From positions 496,001 to 560,000 of the forward strand of contig NZ_JAEUXJ010000001.1 of NCBI RefSeq assembly GCF_016775475.1: DNA of 64,000 bases. Reading direction: 5' to 3'. Of the stretch, positions 29,006 through 37,782 are shown piece after piece. This stretch comes from Belnapia mucosa (lineage in GTDB: Bacteria > Pseudomonadota > Alphaproteobacteria > Acetobacterales > Acetobacteraceae). The notes under the pieces were generated by a model. The model was given only the letters and a program-made list of their open reading frames with translations. It was not told where the DNA came from and ran no database searches. Both the position numbers and the translations under genes were made by a program. How positions within the stretch are numbered: position 1 is the first letter of the stretch; every line of letters begins with the position of its first letter.

Positions 29006-29053
29006 GGTCGCATGATGCACGCCTCCGGCTGTTCCAGCCTTCGGCGATCATGC
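29006..29053 (-). repeat. 48-bp palindromic 3' element, copy B
   Basis: On the minus strand this begins one base after the stop of the small Rieske gene (29057-29055), the same position relative to the gene as copy A. End arms GCATGAT/ATCATGC pair perfectly. Compared with copy A, the third base pair changes from G-C to A-T on both sides, which is compensatory. On the plus strand it directly abuts the parC terminator. Confidence 0.7.
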
Positions 29054-29054
29054 T

Positions 29055-29363
29055 CTAGACCTCGACGAAGACCCCGCCGCCCTCGACCTTCACCCGGTAG
29101 GTGGCGACGGGGACCTCCGCCGGCTCGTTCAGGGCGGCGCCGGTGCGGATGTCGAAGCAGGCCTGGTGCAGCGGGCATTCCAGCTTGCCGTCCTCGCAAT
29201 AGCCATCCGACAGCAGCGCATATTCATGCGTGCAAATGTCGTTGACCGCGAAGATGCCATCCTGCAGCCGCACCACGGCGATGCAGAGATCGCCGAGGCG
29301 GACCGGCAGCGGCATGTTCTCGGCGAGGTCGCCTTCCTCGGCGACGCGGTGCCATTCGGCCAT
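29055..29363 (-). CDS. Rieske [2Fe-2S] ferredoxin-type protein
   Basis: 102 residues, the size of a dioxygenase ferredoxin component. The cluster ligands are CTH (Cys44, His46) and CPLH (Cys63, His66), with the usual 16-residue spacing, followed by HQACFDIRTG. It would carry one electron between a reductase and an oxygenase. It starts 6 bp after the stop of a second Rieske gene and ends the minus-strand operon. No oxygenase alpha subunit is visible nearby, so the partner is unknown. Confidence 0.88.
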   Translation of the reverse strand: MAEWHRVAEEGDLAENMPLPVRLGDLCIAVVRLQDGIFAVNDICTHEYALLSDGYCEDGKLECPLHQACFDIRTGAALNEPAEVPVATYRVKVEGGGVFVEV

Positions 29364-29369
29364 GGGCGA

Positions 29370-29783
29370 TCAGATCTCCACCAGGATGTATTGGCCATCG
29401 ACCGAAACCGGGAAGGTCTCGGCGACGAAAGGGCCCTTGGCCAGCGCCTCGCCCGGCTCGACGCTCACGGGGTAGCTGCGGGCGCGGATGCTGTCGGGGT
29501 CGCAGTAACTCTGGCCGGTGCGGATGTCGAACTCCCAGCCATGCCAGGAACAGGCGAGCATCTCCTGCGGCCGCGAATATTCGTAGCGCCCCGGCTCGGA
29601 GGAGCGGACGAGGCCGGTGAGGCGGCCGGCGCAGAGGCTGCCGCCCTCATGCGGGCAACGGTCCGAGAGGGCGAAATACTCCTCGCCGAGGCGGAAGAGG
29701 GCGATCGGCCGTCCCCGCACCTCGACCAGCTTGCGCCCTCCCGGCGGAATCTCGCCGACCGCGGCAACGACATGGCGTGCCAA
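29370..29783 (-). CDS. Rieske 2Fe-2S domain protein
   Basis: 137 residues from a TTG start, chosen because GGAGGGGAGG lies just upstream; an ATG at 29825 would add 14 residues that overlap the previous stop. Ligands CPH (Cys43, His45) and CSWH (Cys78, His81) are separated by a 32-residue insert, about twice the spacing of the neighbouring Rieske protein. This longer form resembles stand-alone Rieske proteins that accompany amidohydrolases or oxygenases. Second of three genes in the MBL-Rieske-Rieske string. Confidence 0.85.
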   Translation of the reverse strand: MARHVVAAVGEIPPGGRKLVEVRGRPIALFRLGEEYFALSDRCPHEGGSLCAGRLTGLVRSSEPGRYEYSRPQEMLACSWHGWEFDIRTGQSYCDPDSIRARSYPVSVEPGEALAKGPFVAETFPVSVDGQYILVEI

Positions 29784-29824
29784 GCCTTCCTCCCCTCCAA
29801 TCGGGTGGAGGAAGGCTAGCCCCA

Positions 29825-30706
29825 TCAGGCGGCGCTCGCCACCTGCCGATCTTGGGCCGCGGCGGGCGCATTCCCCTGCCAGACCGCCATCGCCACATAT
29901 TCGACCGGGTCATGGGTGCAGAAGACGGCGAGGGAGCTGTCTGGCTCGGCCAGCAGGCTGCGCAGCCGCGCCTGGTTGGCCCAGGCCAGCCGCGCATCCC
30001 AGGCCATCACCCGCTCATAGGCCGCGGCCCCCGGCGGGCAGCCGGGGAGGGGGGAGTGGATCTCGGCGCGGTTGAAGTAGCTGTCCGCCGCATGCAGCAT
30101 CCAGCCGCGCGGGCCCTCGATGGCGACGCCGGCATGGCCCGGCGTATGGCCCGGCAGCGGCACCAGCAGGAACTCCGGCGGCAATCCTTCCATCTCGGTC
30201 ACCGCATCGAAGCCGAACCAGCGGCCGCTGGTCCGGTCGGAATAGAGCTGCCAGCGCCGCGTATCGCCCCATTGCGCCGGGCGGTAGCGCATGCGGTCGA
30301 GCCAGGTTGGCCGGCTGCGCGCCCGCTTCGCTTCCGACTCCATCAGGTGGACGGTGGCATGCGGAAAATCGACCAGCCCGCCGGCATGGTCGAAATCGAG
30401 ATGGGTCATGATGATATGCCGGACATCATGCGGCGAATGGCCCAGCCGGCGCAGGTGCCGCAGCATGGTGCGGTCGGGGTCGAAGCGGAAGCGCAGCAGC
30501 GCCGTATTCACTGCCGGCAGCCGCGACCAGGGCCGCGCCATGTCCCGGAGGCCGAGGCCGGTATCGACCAGGACGATGCCGTCCCTGTCGGTCTCGATCG
30601 CCAGGCAGTGGCAGCTCAGCCGGCCGACCGCGCCAGGACTGGCGCCATCCATGAGGGCGCCGCCGAACGGTCGGGCGGGGCCGCAATCGAGGTGGTGAAT
30701 CCGCAT
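29825..30706 (-). CDS. MBL-fold metallo-hydrolase
   Basis: 293 residues. Metal motif THLDFDH (101-107) after VDTGLGL (48-53), then GHTPGHAG near residue 190 and a late THDPVEY. This is the lactonase/glyoxalase-II-like branch that binds two metals and hydrolyses esters or lactones; N-acyl-homoserine-lactone lactonase is one possible role but not proven. Transcribed ahead of two Rieske genes (41-bp gap) and 51 bp after the small lipoprotein gene. Confidence 0.85.
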   Translation of the reverse strand: MRIHHLDCGPARPFGGALMDGASPGAVGRLSCHCLAIETDRDGIVLVDTGLGLRDMARPWSRLPAVNTALLRFRFDPDRTMLRHLRRLGHSPHDVRHIIMTHLDFDHAGGLVDFPHATVHLMESEAKRARSRPTWLDRMRYRPAQWGDTRRWQLYSDRTSGRWFGFDAVTEMEGLPPEFLLVPLPGHTPGHAGVAIEGPRGWMLHAADSYFNRAEIHSPLPGCPPGAAAYERVMAWDARLAWANQARLRSLLAEPDSSLAVFCTHDPVEYVAMAVWQGNAPAAAQDRQVASAA

Positions 30707-30757
30707 GCCGTGTCCTCCTGCGCGGAGGAACGGCCGGGGATCGGGCGCGGTTGCGCC

Positions 30758-30919
30758 CTAGCGGGAGTTGGTTTCGCCTGCCACTGGCGGCGGCGGAGGC
30801 TTCGGATAGGCGCGGGGGTAGATGAGCTGCTCCCTCGGCCCCGGCGCATGCGGCGGCCCGGCCCGGCCGCAGCCGAGGAGCGGCAGCAGCGCCAGCAGGG
30901 CCAGCAGGGGGCGGATCAC
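30758..30919 (-). CDS. Small LptM/YifL-like lipoprotein
   Basis: 53 residues, a GTG start overlapping the argH stop (GTGA). A hydrophobic signal with lipobox LLGC (Cys17) is followed by [10 protein letters not shown] and a Pro-rich tail ([12 protein letters not shown]). This is the pattern of the tiny lipoproteins found directly after argH in many proteobacteria; the E. coli relative LptM (YifL) aids maturation of the LPS translocon LptDE. Gene position, lipobox and CGxxGPxxxP support the call. The usual next gene, lysA, is not here. Confidence 0.82.
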   Translation of the reverse strand: MIRPLLALLALLPLLGCGRAGPPHAPGPREQLIYPRAYPKPPPPPVAGETNSR

Positions 30920-32310
30920 GCCAGCCGCTCCCGCCACTCGGCCGCCATCCGCCGGACATTCTCGGGCGCGGTGCCGCCATAGCAGGCGCGGGAGGCGACC
31001 GAGGCCTCGACGCTCAGCACGCCGAAGACGCCGTCGGTGATGCGCGGCTCCTCGGCCTGCATCTCGGCCAGCGTCAGGCCCGCGAGGTCGGTGCCCTTGG
31101 CTTCGGCCTTGGCGACCAGCCGGCCGGTGACGTGGTGGGCATCGCGGAAGGGCATCTTCAGCTCCCGCACCAGCCAGTCGGCGAGGTCGGTCGCAGTGGA
31201 GAAGCCGGCCCCCGCCGCTTCCCGCAGGCGCGCGGCATCCGGCTTCATGTCGCGGACCATGCCGGCCGTCGCGGCGAGGCAAAGGGTCATGGTCTCGGCC
31301 GCGTCGAACAGGCCTTCCTTGTCCTCCTGCATGTCCTTGCCATAGGTCAGCGGCAGGCCCTTCAGCACCGTCAGCATGCCGATCAGCGCGCCCATCACCC
31401 GCCCGGTCTTGCCGCGCACCAGCTCGGCCGCATCCGGATTGCGCTTCTGCGGCATGATGGAGGAGCCGGTGGTGAAGGCATCCGAGAGCTTGACGAAGCC
31501 GAAATAGGGGCTGGTCCAGATCACCACCTCCTCGGCGAAGCGGCTGAGATGGGTGGCGCACATGGCGCAGGCGAAGAGGAATTCGGCGGCGAAGTCGCGG
31601 GAGGCAACGGCGTCGAGGCTGTTGCGCGTCGGGCCGTCGAAGCCGAGCGCCTCGGCCGTCATGTGCCGGTCGATCGGGAAGCCGGTGCCGCAGAGGGCGG
31701 CGGCGCCGAGCGGGCTCTCGTTCAGCCGCTTCCGGCAATCGGCCAGCCGCCCGCGGTCGCGGGACAGCATCTCGACATAGGCCAGCATGTGATGGCCGAA
31801 GGTGGTCGGCTGGGCCGGCTGGAGATGGGTGAAGCCCGGCATCACCGTCCCCGCCTGCGCCTCGGCCTGCTCAACCAGGGCGCGCATGACATCCTCGATC
31901 TGGCCGGTCAGCCCGTCGATGGCATCGCGGACCCAGAGCCGGACGTCGAGCGCCACCTGGTCGTTCCGGCTGCGACCGGTATGCAGGCGCTTGCCGGCCT
32001 CGCCGATGGCTTCGGTCAGCCGCGCCTCGATATTCATATGGATGTCTTCGAGGGCTTCGTCCCAGGGGAAGTCCCCAGCCTCGATCCGCGCCGCGATGGC
32101 TTCCAGCCCCTGCCGGATCGCCGCCTCGTCCGCACTTGAGATGATCCCGACCCGGGACAACATGGCGGCATGGGCGAGGCTGCCGCGGATGTCCTGGCGC
32201 CACATCTTGCGGTCGAAGCCGATCGAGGCGTTGATCGCCTGCATGATGGCGGAGGGACCGGCGGCGAAGCGGCCGCCCCATTGGGAGTTGCCAGGGGTGG
32301 GATTTGACAC
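30916..32310 (-). CDS. argH: Argininosuccinate lyase
   Basis: Last step of arginine synthesis: argininosuccinate to arginine and fumarate. 464 residues from a GTG start (32310-32308), which gives the normal N-terminus [14 protein letters not shown]. Signature [12 protein letters not shown] around the catalytic Ser loop, plus [12 protein letters not shown] and [16 protein letters not shown], all in order. The start is one base from the start of the divergent TlpA gene (32312), so each gene's ribosome-binding region lies inside the other's coding sequence. The downstream lipoprotein gene overlaps the stop. Confidence 0.95.
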   Translation of the reverse strand: MSNPTPGNSQWGGRFAAGPSAIMQAINASIGFDRKMWRQDIRGSLAHAAMLSRVGIISSADEAAIRQGLEAIAARIEAGDFPWDEALEDIHMNIEARLTEAIGEAGKRLHTGRSRNDQVALDVRLWVRDAIDGLTGQIEDVMRALVEQAEAQAGTVMPGFTHLQPAQPTTFGHHMLAYVEMLSRDRGRLADCRKRLNESPLGAAALCGTGFPIDRHMTAEALGFDGPTRNSLDAVASRDFAAEFLFACAMCATHLSRFAEEVVIWTSPYFGFVKLSDAFTTGSSIMPQKRNPDAAELVRGKTGRVMGALIGMLTVLKGLPLTYGKDMQEDKEGLFDAAETMTLCLAATAGMVRDMKPDAARLREAAGAGFSTATDLADWLVRELKMPFRDAHHVTGRLVAKAEAKGTDLAGLTLAEMQAEEPRITDGVFGVLSVEASVASRACYGGTAPENVRRMAAEWRERLA

Positions 32311-32311
32311 G

Positions 32312-32887
32312 ATGGCTGCGCTTTCCGGACTGCCTGCGACCCGCCGGGCGATCGCCCTGGCGGCGGCCGGGACCCTAGCGGGCGCGGCCTTCGGGCGCAA
32401 AGCCCTCGCGGCCGGGCTGGCGGAGTCAGGCCCGAAGCCGCTACCGGAATTCGGCTTCACCGATGCCGAGGGCAAGCCGCACACACTCGCCGACTTCGCC
32501 GGCAAAGGGCTGCTGATCAATCTCTGGGCCACCTGGTGCCCGCCCTGCGTGGCGGAGATGCCCGCCCTCGACCGCGCCCAGGCGGCGCTGGCGGGGGAGG
32601 GAGTGGTGATCCTCGCGCTCTCCTCCGACCGCGGTGGCAAGGCGATGGTCGAGCCCTTCTACCGCGACAAGGGGATCCGCCAGCTCGGCCTCTGGCTCGA
32701 TCCGCGCGGGGCGGCGAGCCGGGCGCTCGGCGCCCGCGGCCTGCCGACCACGCTGGTGGTGGATCGCCAGGGGCGCGAGAGGGCGCGGGCGGAAGGCGAC
32801 CAGCCCTGGGATTCGCCGGCCATGCTGGCGGCGATCCGGCGGCTGGTCGGTCCGGCCGCCACGCCTTCGGATCAGCAGAAGACCTAG
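32312..32887 (+). CDS. TlpA-family thioredoxin-like protein
   Basis: 191 residues. The N-terminus has a twin Arg ([16 protein letters not shown]), then [10 protein letters not shown]: a signal or membrane anchor, possibly Tat. The thioredoxin domain has the redox motif WCPPC (75-79), [21 protein letters not shown], and the cis-proline region [12 protein letters not shown]. Such proteins act in the periplasm as thiol reductants, for example in cytochrome c maturation. Divergent from argH with start codons one base apart; it converges on the Bug gene with a 2-bp gap. Confidence 0.88.
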   Translation: MAALSGLPATRRAIALAAAGTLAGAAFGRKALAAGLAESGPKPLPEFGFTDAEGKPHTLADFAGKGLLINLWATWCPPCVAEMPALDRAQAALAGEGVVILALSSDRGGKAMVEPFYRDKGIRQLGLWLDPRGAASRALGARGLPTTLVVDRQGRERARAEGDQPWDSPAMLAAIRRLVGPAATPSDQQKT

Positions 32888-32889
32888 GC

Positions 32890-33864
32890 TCAGGGCTCCA
32901 GCTTCACCCCGGTCCGCTCCACCACGACCCGGAACTTGGCGACCTCGCGCTCCAGGAACGCCCGCGCATCGGCCGGGCCGTTCGGCGCCGTCCAGGCATC
33001 GACGCCGGCCGTCAGCAGCCGCTGTTGCAGCGCCGGCTCGGCCAGTGAAGCGGCCAGCGCCCGGTTCAGCGCCGCCTGCACCGGCGCCGGCATGCCGGGC
33101 GGGCCGAGGATGATGTTCCAGGTGGCGATGTCGTAGCCGGGCACGCCCGCCTCGGCGAGCGTCGGCAGGTCGGGGAAGGAGGGGAAGCGGCGGTTGCCCG
33201 TGACCGCGATGCCCCGCACCATCCCGTCCCGCACCTGCTGCGCGGCGGAGGCCAGCACGGCGATGCCGAACTGCCCCTCGCCCTGGAAGATCGCCGTCAG
33301 CATCTGCCCGCCGCTGCGATAGGGGATGTGGACGAATCGGGTCTTGAGGTCGAGCGCCAGCATCTCCGGCGCCAGATGCACGATCGTGCCAACGCCGGAG
33401 GTGGCGTAGGCGTATGTTTCCGGTGGGGCGGAGCGCAGCCGGGCAAGCACTTCGGACGCCGTGGTGGCTGGAAAGTCCTTGTTCACGATCATCAGCAGCG
33501 GCGCGGTGCCGATGACGCCGAGATGCGAGAAATCCGTGATGGGATTGTAGCGCGTGCCGCCCACCAGCGCCGCCGGGGCGATGGCGTGGGAGGAGCTCTC
33601 GACCAGCATGATGGTGTGCCCATCCGGCGCCTGCCGCCGCAGCCATTCGCTGGCGACAATCCCGGCGGCGCCGGGCCGGTTCTCCACCACCACCCGTGCC
33701 TCGGGCCCGAGATTGGCGGCCAGCCGGTCCGCCAGCAGCCGGGCAGCGATGTCGGTCGACCCGCCCGGGGCATAGCCTGTCGCCAGGGTGATGGGACGAT
33801 CGGGGAAGGCCCATGCCGGCGCGGCGGCGAGGAGCAGCAGCAAGGCAAGCAGCAGGCGGCGCAT
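32890..33864 (-). CDS. TctC/Bug-family periplasmic solute-binding protein
   Basis: 324 residues from ATG 33864. Signal peptide RRLLLALLLLLAAAPAWA, then FPDRPITLATGYAPGGSTDIAARLLADRL and VVVENRPGAAG, the invariant Bug-family opening. These proteins bind carboxylates or related small molecules for tripartite tricarboxylate transporters. No TctA/TctB membrane genes are next to it, as is common for the many orphan Bug genes in Acetobacteraceae and Burkholderiales. Ligand unknown. Confidence 0.9.
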   Translation of the reverse strand: MRRLLLALLLLLAAAPAWAFPDRPITLATGYAPGGSTDIAARLLADRLAANLGPEARVVVENRPGAAGIVASEWLRRQAPDGHTIMLVESSSHAIAPAALVGGTRYNPITDFSHLGVIGTAPLLMIVNKDFPATTASEVLARLRSAPPETYAYATSGVGTIVHLAPEMLALDLKTRFVHIPYRSGGQMLTAIFQGEGQFGIAVLASAAQQVRDGMVRGIAVTGNRRFPSFPDLPTLAEAGVPGYDIATWNIILGPPGMPAPVQAALNRALAASLAEPALQQRLLTAGVDAWTAPNGPADARAFLEREVAKFRVVVERTGVKLEP

Positions 33865-33926
33865 GGATCGTATCCTCGGCTTCGTTGCCGGGGAGACTAG
33901 CCGGACGTGCCGCCGCGGCAAGCGGC

Positions 33927-34658
33927 TCAGATGGTCGGCGTGCGTCCCGCCACCGGCCCCATCAGCCCGAGATCGATCGCCACCCGGTAGACCATGGCGG
34001 CGAAGCCGGGGCTGCGCGCCAGCGCCGCGAGGCGGAGCCGCGCCGCCGGCTCGGCCACCAGCCGTTCCAGCGCCGGCCCTTCATCCGGCAGGGGCTGCGT
34101 GGGGATGACCGGGCCGCGCCCCGGCGGCGTGCCCAGCAGCAGCCGCTCCACCGCCCGGGAATCGAGCGAGACCACGGCGCCGCAGGTCATCGGCAGGTCC
34201 TCCTCGGGTCGGGCGATGCGGGCGCCGATCAGCGCGCCGGGCGCCCGGCCGCGATCGAGGAAACGGTCCCAGATCACCAGAGGCTCGCCATCCGGGAAGC
34301 TCTCGGCCCGGACCCCGCCTTCGGGATGCGGGCCGAGGATGCGCCAGAGGCCGAAGGGGGCGGTGGCGAGCGCCCCCAGCATCCGGTACTCCTCGCTGCT
34401 CGGCACCGGCGCCTCGGCCTTGGCTTGGCGGTCGATGCCGCGGCCATGCCCGCCCAGCGGATCGAGCACGCCGAGATCGAAGACCACGGCGAGCTGCATC
34501 TCATCCGACGGCGCCACCTGCTTGCCGTCCCAAAGCGAGAGGGCGCGCGCCTGCTGGGCGAGGCTCGCCAGCGGGATGCGCTGCGAAGCCTCGGTCAGGA
34601 TGCGCCGGCGGATGGCGGCGTAGCGGCCATAGCGGGCCGCGGCGGTCGCGTCGCTCAA
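33927..34658 (-). CDS. Conserved hypothetical protein next to Ldh
   Basis: 243 residues from a TTG that overlaps the stop of the upstream Ldh gene (TTGA). Not recognised. No signal peptide or membrane segment. The sequence has a helical, Arg-rich start, a middle with FDLGVLDPLGGHGRG and LGALATAPFGLWRILGPHPEGG, and GEPLVIWDRFLDRGRAPG, suggesting a globular cytosolic protein with a possible nucleotide- or DNA-associated role that cannot be confirmed. Translational coupling to a dehydrogenase is the only functional hint. Confidence 0.62.
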   Translation of the reverse strand: MSDATAAARYGRYAAIRRRILTEASQRIPLASLAQQARALSLWDGKQVAPSDEMQLAVVFDLGVLDPLGGHGRGIDRQAKAEAPVPSSEEYRMLGALATAPFGLWRILGPHPEGGVRAESFPDGEPLVIWDRFLDRGRAPGALIGARIARPEEDLPMTCGAVVSLDSRAVERLLLGTPPGRGPVIPTQPLPDEGPALERLVAEPAARLRLAALARSPGFAAMVYRVAIDLGLMGPVAGRTPTI

Positions 34659-35740
34659 TTCGGCACAGTCACGCCGAGCTGGCGGGCGCATTGCACGATG
34701 CCTGCCCAGGTATCCGGCTGCAGCGGCACGCCATTGGCCAGGCGCTCGGCCTTCAGTCGCGCCTCGGTCTCGCCGGGCGCCAGCACCTCGCCGCCCGGGG
34801 CGGCGGGGCGGCAGGACTTCACCCAGGTGACGTAATCCTCGGCGGTCTTCTTGAACTCCGCCTCGGTGCCGAAATGCTGCGGCGAGATGTAGATCGAGAG
34901 CATGCCATTGGCGATGCGGCCGCGGGCGTCGATCGGGCCGGAACAGCCACCGCCGGTGAAGGCGCCGGCCAGCAGCTCGCACATGAAAGCGAGGCCGCTG
35001 CCCTTGTGCTCGCCGAAGGCGCGGATGGCGCCGAGGCCGTTGGCCGGGCTGCGCGGCCCCACCTGCTCATACTCGCCATAGAGGGTATGCGGGTCGCCCG
35101 AGAGGCGGCCATCCGGTTCGATCAGCGCATCCGGCGGCAGCGCCTTGCCGCCATTGGAGGCGACCAGCACCTTGCCCTCGGCGACCAGCGAGGTGGCGAA
35201 ATCGAGCACCACCGGCGGGCTGGTCGGCACGCCGACCGAGAAGGGGGCGGTGGAGAAGCGCCGTTCCGTCCCGCCGAAGGGCGCGACCAGCACGCTGCCG
35301 GCGACATTGACGAAATGGATCGAAATCAGCCCGGCGGCGATCGCCTGTTCGGCATAGGCGCCGATGCGGCCGACATGGCCGGCATTGCGCAGCGCGACGA
35401 TGGCGGTGCCGTGCTGCCGGGCGCGGTCGATGCCGAGCGCCACGGCCTGCGGCGCCACCGTCTGGCCGAAGCCGAAATGCCCGTCGAGCACGGCGAAGGC
35501 GCCGCCATCGGTGACGATCTCGGCCTGCTGGCCGGCCACCACATAGCCGGCCTGCTGCCATTCGACATAGCGCGGCACGCGGGCGACGCCATGGCTGTCA
35601 TGCCCGGCGAGATTCGCGCCGAGCAGGTGCTCGGCGATGCGGTCCGCCTCGGCCGCGTCGCAGCCGGAGGCACGGAAGATATTGCCGACGAGGGCGGTGA
35701 GGGGGCGGGCGCCGATCAGCACCGGTTCATAGCTTGCCAT
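34655..35740 (-). CDS. Ldh-family (type 2 malate/L-lactate dehydrogenase) oxidoreductase
   Basis: 361 residues. Family landmarks: GHDSHGVARVPRYV (catalytic His and substrate Arg), GGFAVLDG-type strand, GFGQTVAPQAV, RNAGHVGRIGAYAEQA and FSTAPFSVGVPT. These NAD(P)-dependent enzymes reduce 2-oxo acids or imines (ureidoglycolate, malate, lactate, sulfolactate). It starts 32 bp after the ABC-transporter ATPase gene on the same strand, so the sugar/polyol transporter may deliver its substrate or a precursor. Exact substrate unknown. Confidence 0.88.
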   Translation of the reverse strand: MASYEPVLIGARPLTALVGNIFRASGCDAAEADRIAEHLLGANLAGHDSHGVARVPRYVEWQQAGYVVAGQQAEIVTDGGAFAVLDGHFGFGQTVAPQAVALGIDRARQHGTAIVALRNAGHVGRIGAYAEQAIAAGLISIHFVNVAGSVLVAPFGGTERRFSTAPFSVGVPTSPPVVLDFATSLVAEGKVLVASNGGKALPPDALIEPDGRLSGDPHTLYGEYEQVGPRSPANGLGAIRAFGEHKGSGLAFMCELLAGAFTGGGCSGPIDARGRIANGMLSIYISPQHFGTEAEFKKTAEDYVTWVKSCRPAAPGGEVLAPGETEARLKAERLANGVPLQPDTWAGIVQCARQLGVTVPN

Positions 35741-35772
35741 GCCCCGATCCTACCGCGCGCCCGGCGCCCCGG

Positions 35773-36876
35773 CTACAGGACGAGGTCGGTCTTCGGGTCG
35801 ATCAGATGCATCTGATCCATGTCGACAGCCATGGCGGCGAGCTTGCCCGGCGCGACCTCCACCGCCGGGTCGAAGCGGGCGCAGATCTCATGCCCCTCGA
35901 CCCAGAAATGCAGCAGCGTCTCCATTCCCATCGGCTCGACGACTTCGGGGGCGGCCTCGAAATGGGCGATGTTCGGCCGGTGCTCATTCGGGTGCGGCTC
36001 AGTCAGGTGCTCCGGGCGGATGCCGAAGAGCAGGTCCCGCCCCAGATGGGCCGCATAGCGGGCGGTGCGGGCGGCCGGAACCGGCAGCACTGCCCGATCC
36101 GTCATTCGGACGACGAGGCCTGAGCCGGCCTCTTCCAGCCGGGCGGGAATGAAATTCATTGACGGGCTGCCGATAAAGCCGGCGACAAAGCGCGTCCGCG
36201 GATGATGGTAGAGCTCCTGCGGCGGGCCGACCTGCTCGATCTTGCCGTGGTTCATCACCACCACGCGGTCGGCGAGCGTCATCGCCTCCACCTGGTCATG
36301 GGTAACATAGACGGTCGTGGTACGGACGGTCTGGTGGACCTTCTTGATCTCGGTCCGCATCTGCACGCGCAGCTTGGCGTCGAGATTCGACAGCGGCTCG
36401 TCGAAGAGGAAGACCTTCGGGTCGCGCACGATGGCACGGCCCATGGCGACGCGCTGCCGCTGGCCGCCCGAGAGCGCCTTCGGCTTGCGGTCGAGCAGCA
36501 TGCCGATATCGAGGATCCTCGCCGCGTTCTCGACCCGGCGGCGGATCTCCGCCTTGTCGAATTTCCGCAAGGTCAGGCCAAAGGCCATGTTGTCGTAGAC
36601 GGTCATGTGCGGATAGAGCGCGTAGTTCTGGAACACCATGGCGATGTCCCGGTCGCGCGGCGGCACGTCGTTGACGATGGTGCCGCCGATATCGATCTCG
36701 CCGCCGGAGATCTCCTCGAGCCCCGCGATCATCCGCAGCGTGGTCGATTTCCCGCAGCCGGAGGGGCCGACCAGCACAACGAATTCATGGTCGGCGATGT
36801 CGAGGTCGATCCCCTTCACCGCCTGGACGCCGCCCTCGTATTCCTTGACGATCTTGCGGAGATGCACCTGTGCCAT
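35773..36876 (-). CDS. Sugar-type ABC transporter ATP-binding protein (MalK/UgpC class)
   Basis: 367 residues. Walker [10 protein letters not shown] (37-45), Q-loop, signature [17 protein letters not shown], Walker [17 protein letters not shown], and a C-terminal OB-type regulatory domain (from about 240) ending near [19 protein letters not shown]. This is the CUT1 ATPase that pairs with MalF/MalG-type permeases. Nine bp after the permease stop in the same operon. Confidence 0.93.
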   Translation of the reverse strand: MAQVHLRKIVKEYEGGVQAVKGIDLDIADHEFVVLVGPSGCGKSTTLRMIAGLEEISGGEIDIGGTIVNDVPPRDRDIAMVFQNYALYPHMTVYDNMAFGLTLRKFDKAEIRRRVENAARILDIGMLLDRKPKALSGGQRQRVAMGRAIVRDPKVFLFDEPLSNLDAKLRVQMRTEIKKVHQTVRTTTVYVTHDQVEAMTLADRVVVMNHGKIEQVGPPQELYHHPRTRFVAGFIGSPSMNFIPARLEEAGSGLVVRMTDRAVLPVPAARTARYAAHLGRDLLFGIRPEHLTEPHPNEHRPNIAHFEAAPEVVEPMGMETLLHFWVEGHEICARFDPAVEVAPGKLAAMAVDMDQMHLIDPKTDLVL

Positions 36877-36885
36877 GGCGGGGCC

Positions 36886-37782
36886 TTATCCCTTCGTCGC
36901 ACCGGCGGTCAGGCCGGCGATGTAGTAGTCCATCAGGAAGGCGTAGACGACGACCGGCGGCAGCGCCGCCATCAGCGCCCCGGCCATGATCTGGCCCCAG
37001 GCAAAGGTGTCGCCGCGGATGAGCTGCGAGACGACGCCGATGGTCAGCGGCATCTGGTCCGGCGTGGTGACGAAGGCGGTCGGGTAGACGAAGGCCGCCC
37101 AGGAGACGGTGAAGGCGAAAATCGTCGCGGCGATGATGCCGGGCAGCGCCACGGGAATGAAGATCCGCGTCAGCATCTGCATCCAGTTGGCACCGTCGAT
37201 CAGCGCCGCCTCGTCCAGCTCCTTCGGGATGGAGGCGAAGTAGCCGATCATGATCCAGGTGCAGAAGGGCACCGTGAGCGTCGGGTAGATCAGGATCAGG
37301 CCCCAGATCGAGTTCAGCAGGCCGAGGCTGCCGACGATCTGATAAAGCGGGATGAACAGCAGCGTGTCCGGCACCAGGTAGGTGAGGAAGACGCCGGTCG
37401 CCAGGGCCTGGCTGCCCCAGAACTTCATCCGCGCCAGCGCGAAGGCCGCCAGCACCGAGATCACCATCGAGATGACGACGACGCAGGCGGTGATGACGAC
37501 GCTGTTGACGAAGAAGCCGCGGAACAGCGGGTTGGCGATCAGCTCCATATAGTTCTCGAGCGTCGGCGCCCGGACGATCCAGGGATTGCCCGAGAGGTTC
37601 GAGATCTCGGCGCTGCTCTTCAGGCTGGTGACCAGCATGTAGAAGGGCGGCGCCAGGAAAGTGATCGCCGCCACGATGAGCGAGGCATAGGCGGTCCACA
37701 GCGCCCAGCGCCGCTCGGCGCGCAGGCTGCCGAGCTTCCGCCCGGTATAGGAGGCGGGGACGGGGGCGGCGCTCGCCGACAT
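36886..37782 (-). CDS. Carbohydrate ABC transporter permease (MalG type)
   Basis: 298 residues, six membrane helices. The EAA loop with DEAALIDGANWMQMLTRIFIPVALPG is the ATPase contact of CUT1 permeases. The ATG overlaps the stop of the upstream permease (ATGA), so both subunits are made together. It belongs to the SBP-permease-permease-ATPase operon at 40146-35773. Substrate probably a sugar, polyol or glycerol-phosphate-like compound; the sequence does not say which. Confidence 0.92.
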   Translation of the reverse strand: MSASAAPVPASYTGRKLGSLRAERRWALWTAYASLIVAAITFLAPPFYMLVTSLKSSAEISNLSGNPWIVRAPTLENYMELIANPLFRGFFVNSVVITACVVVISMVISVLAAFALARMKFWGSQALATGVFLTYLVPDTLLFIPLYQIVGSLGLLNSIWGLILIYPTLTVPFCTWIMIGYFASIPKELDEAALIDGANWMQMLTRIFIPVALPGIIAATIFAFTVSWAAFVYPTAFVTTPDQMPLTIGVVSQLIRGDTFAWGQIMAGALMAALPPVVVYAFLMDYYIAGLTAGATKG

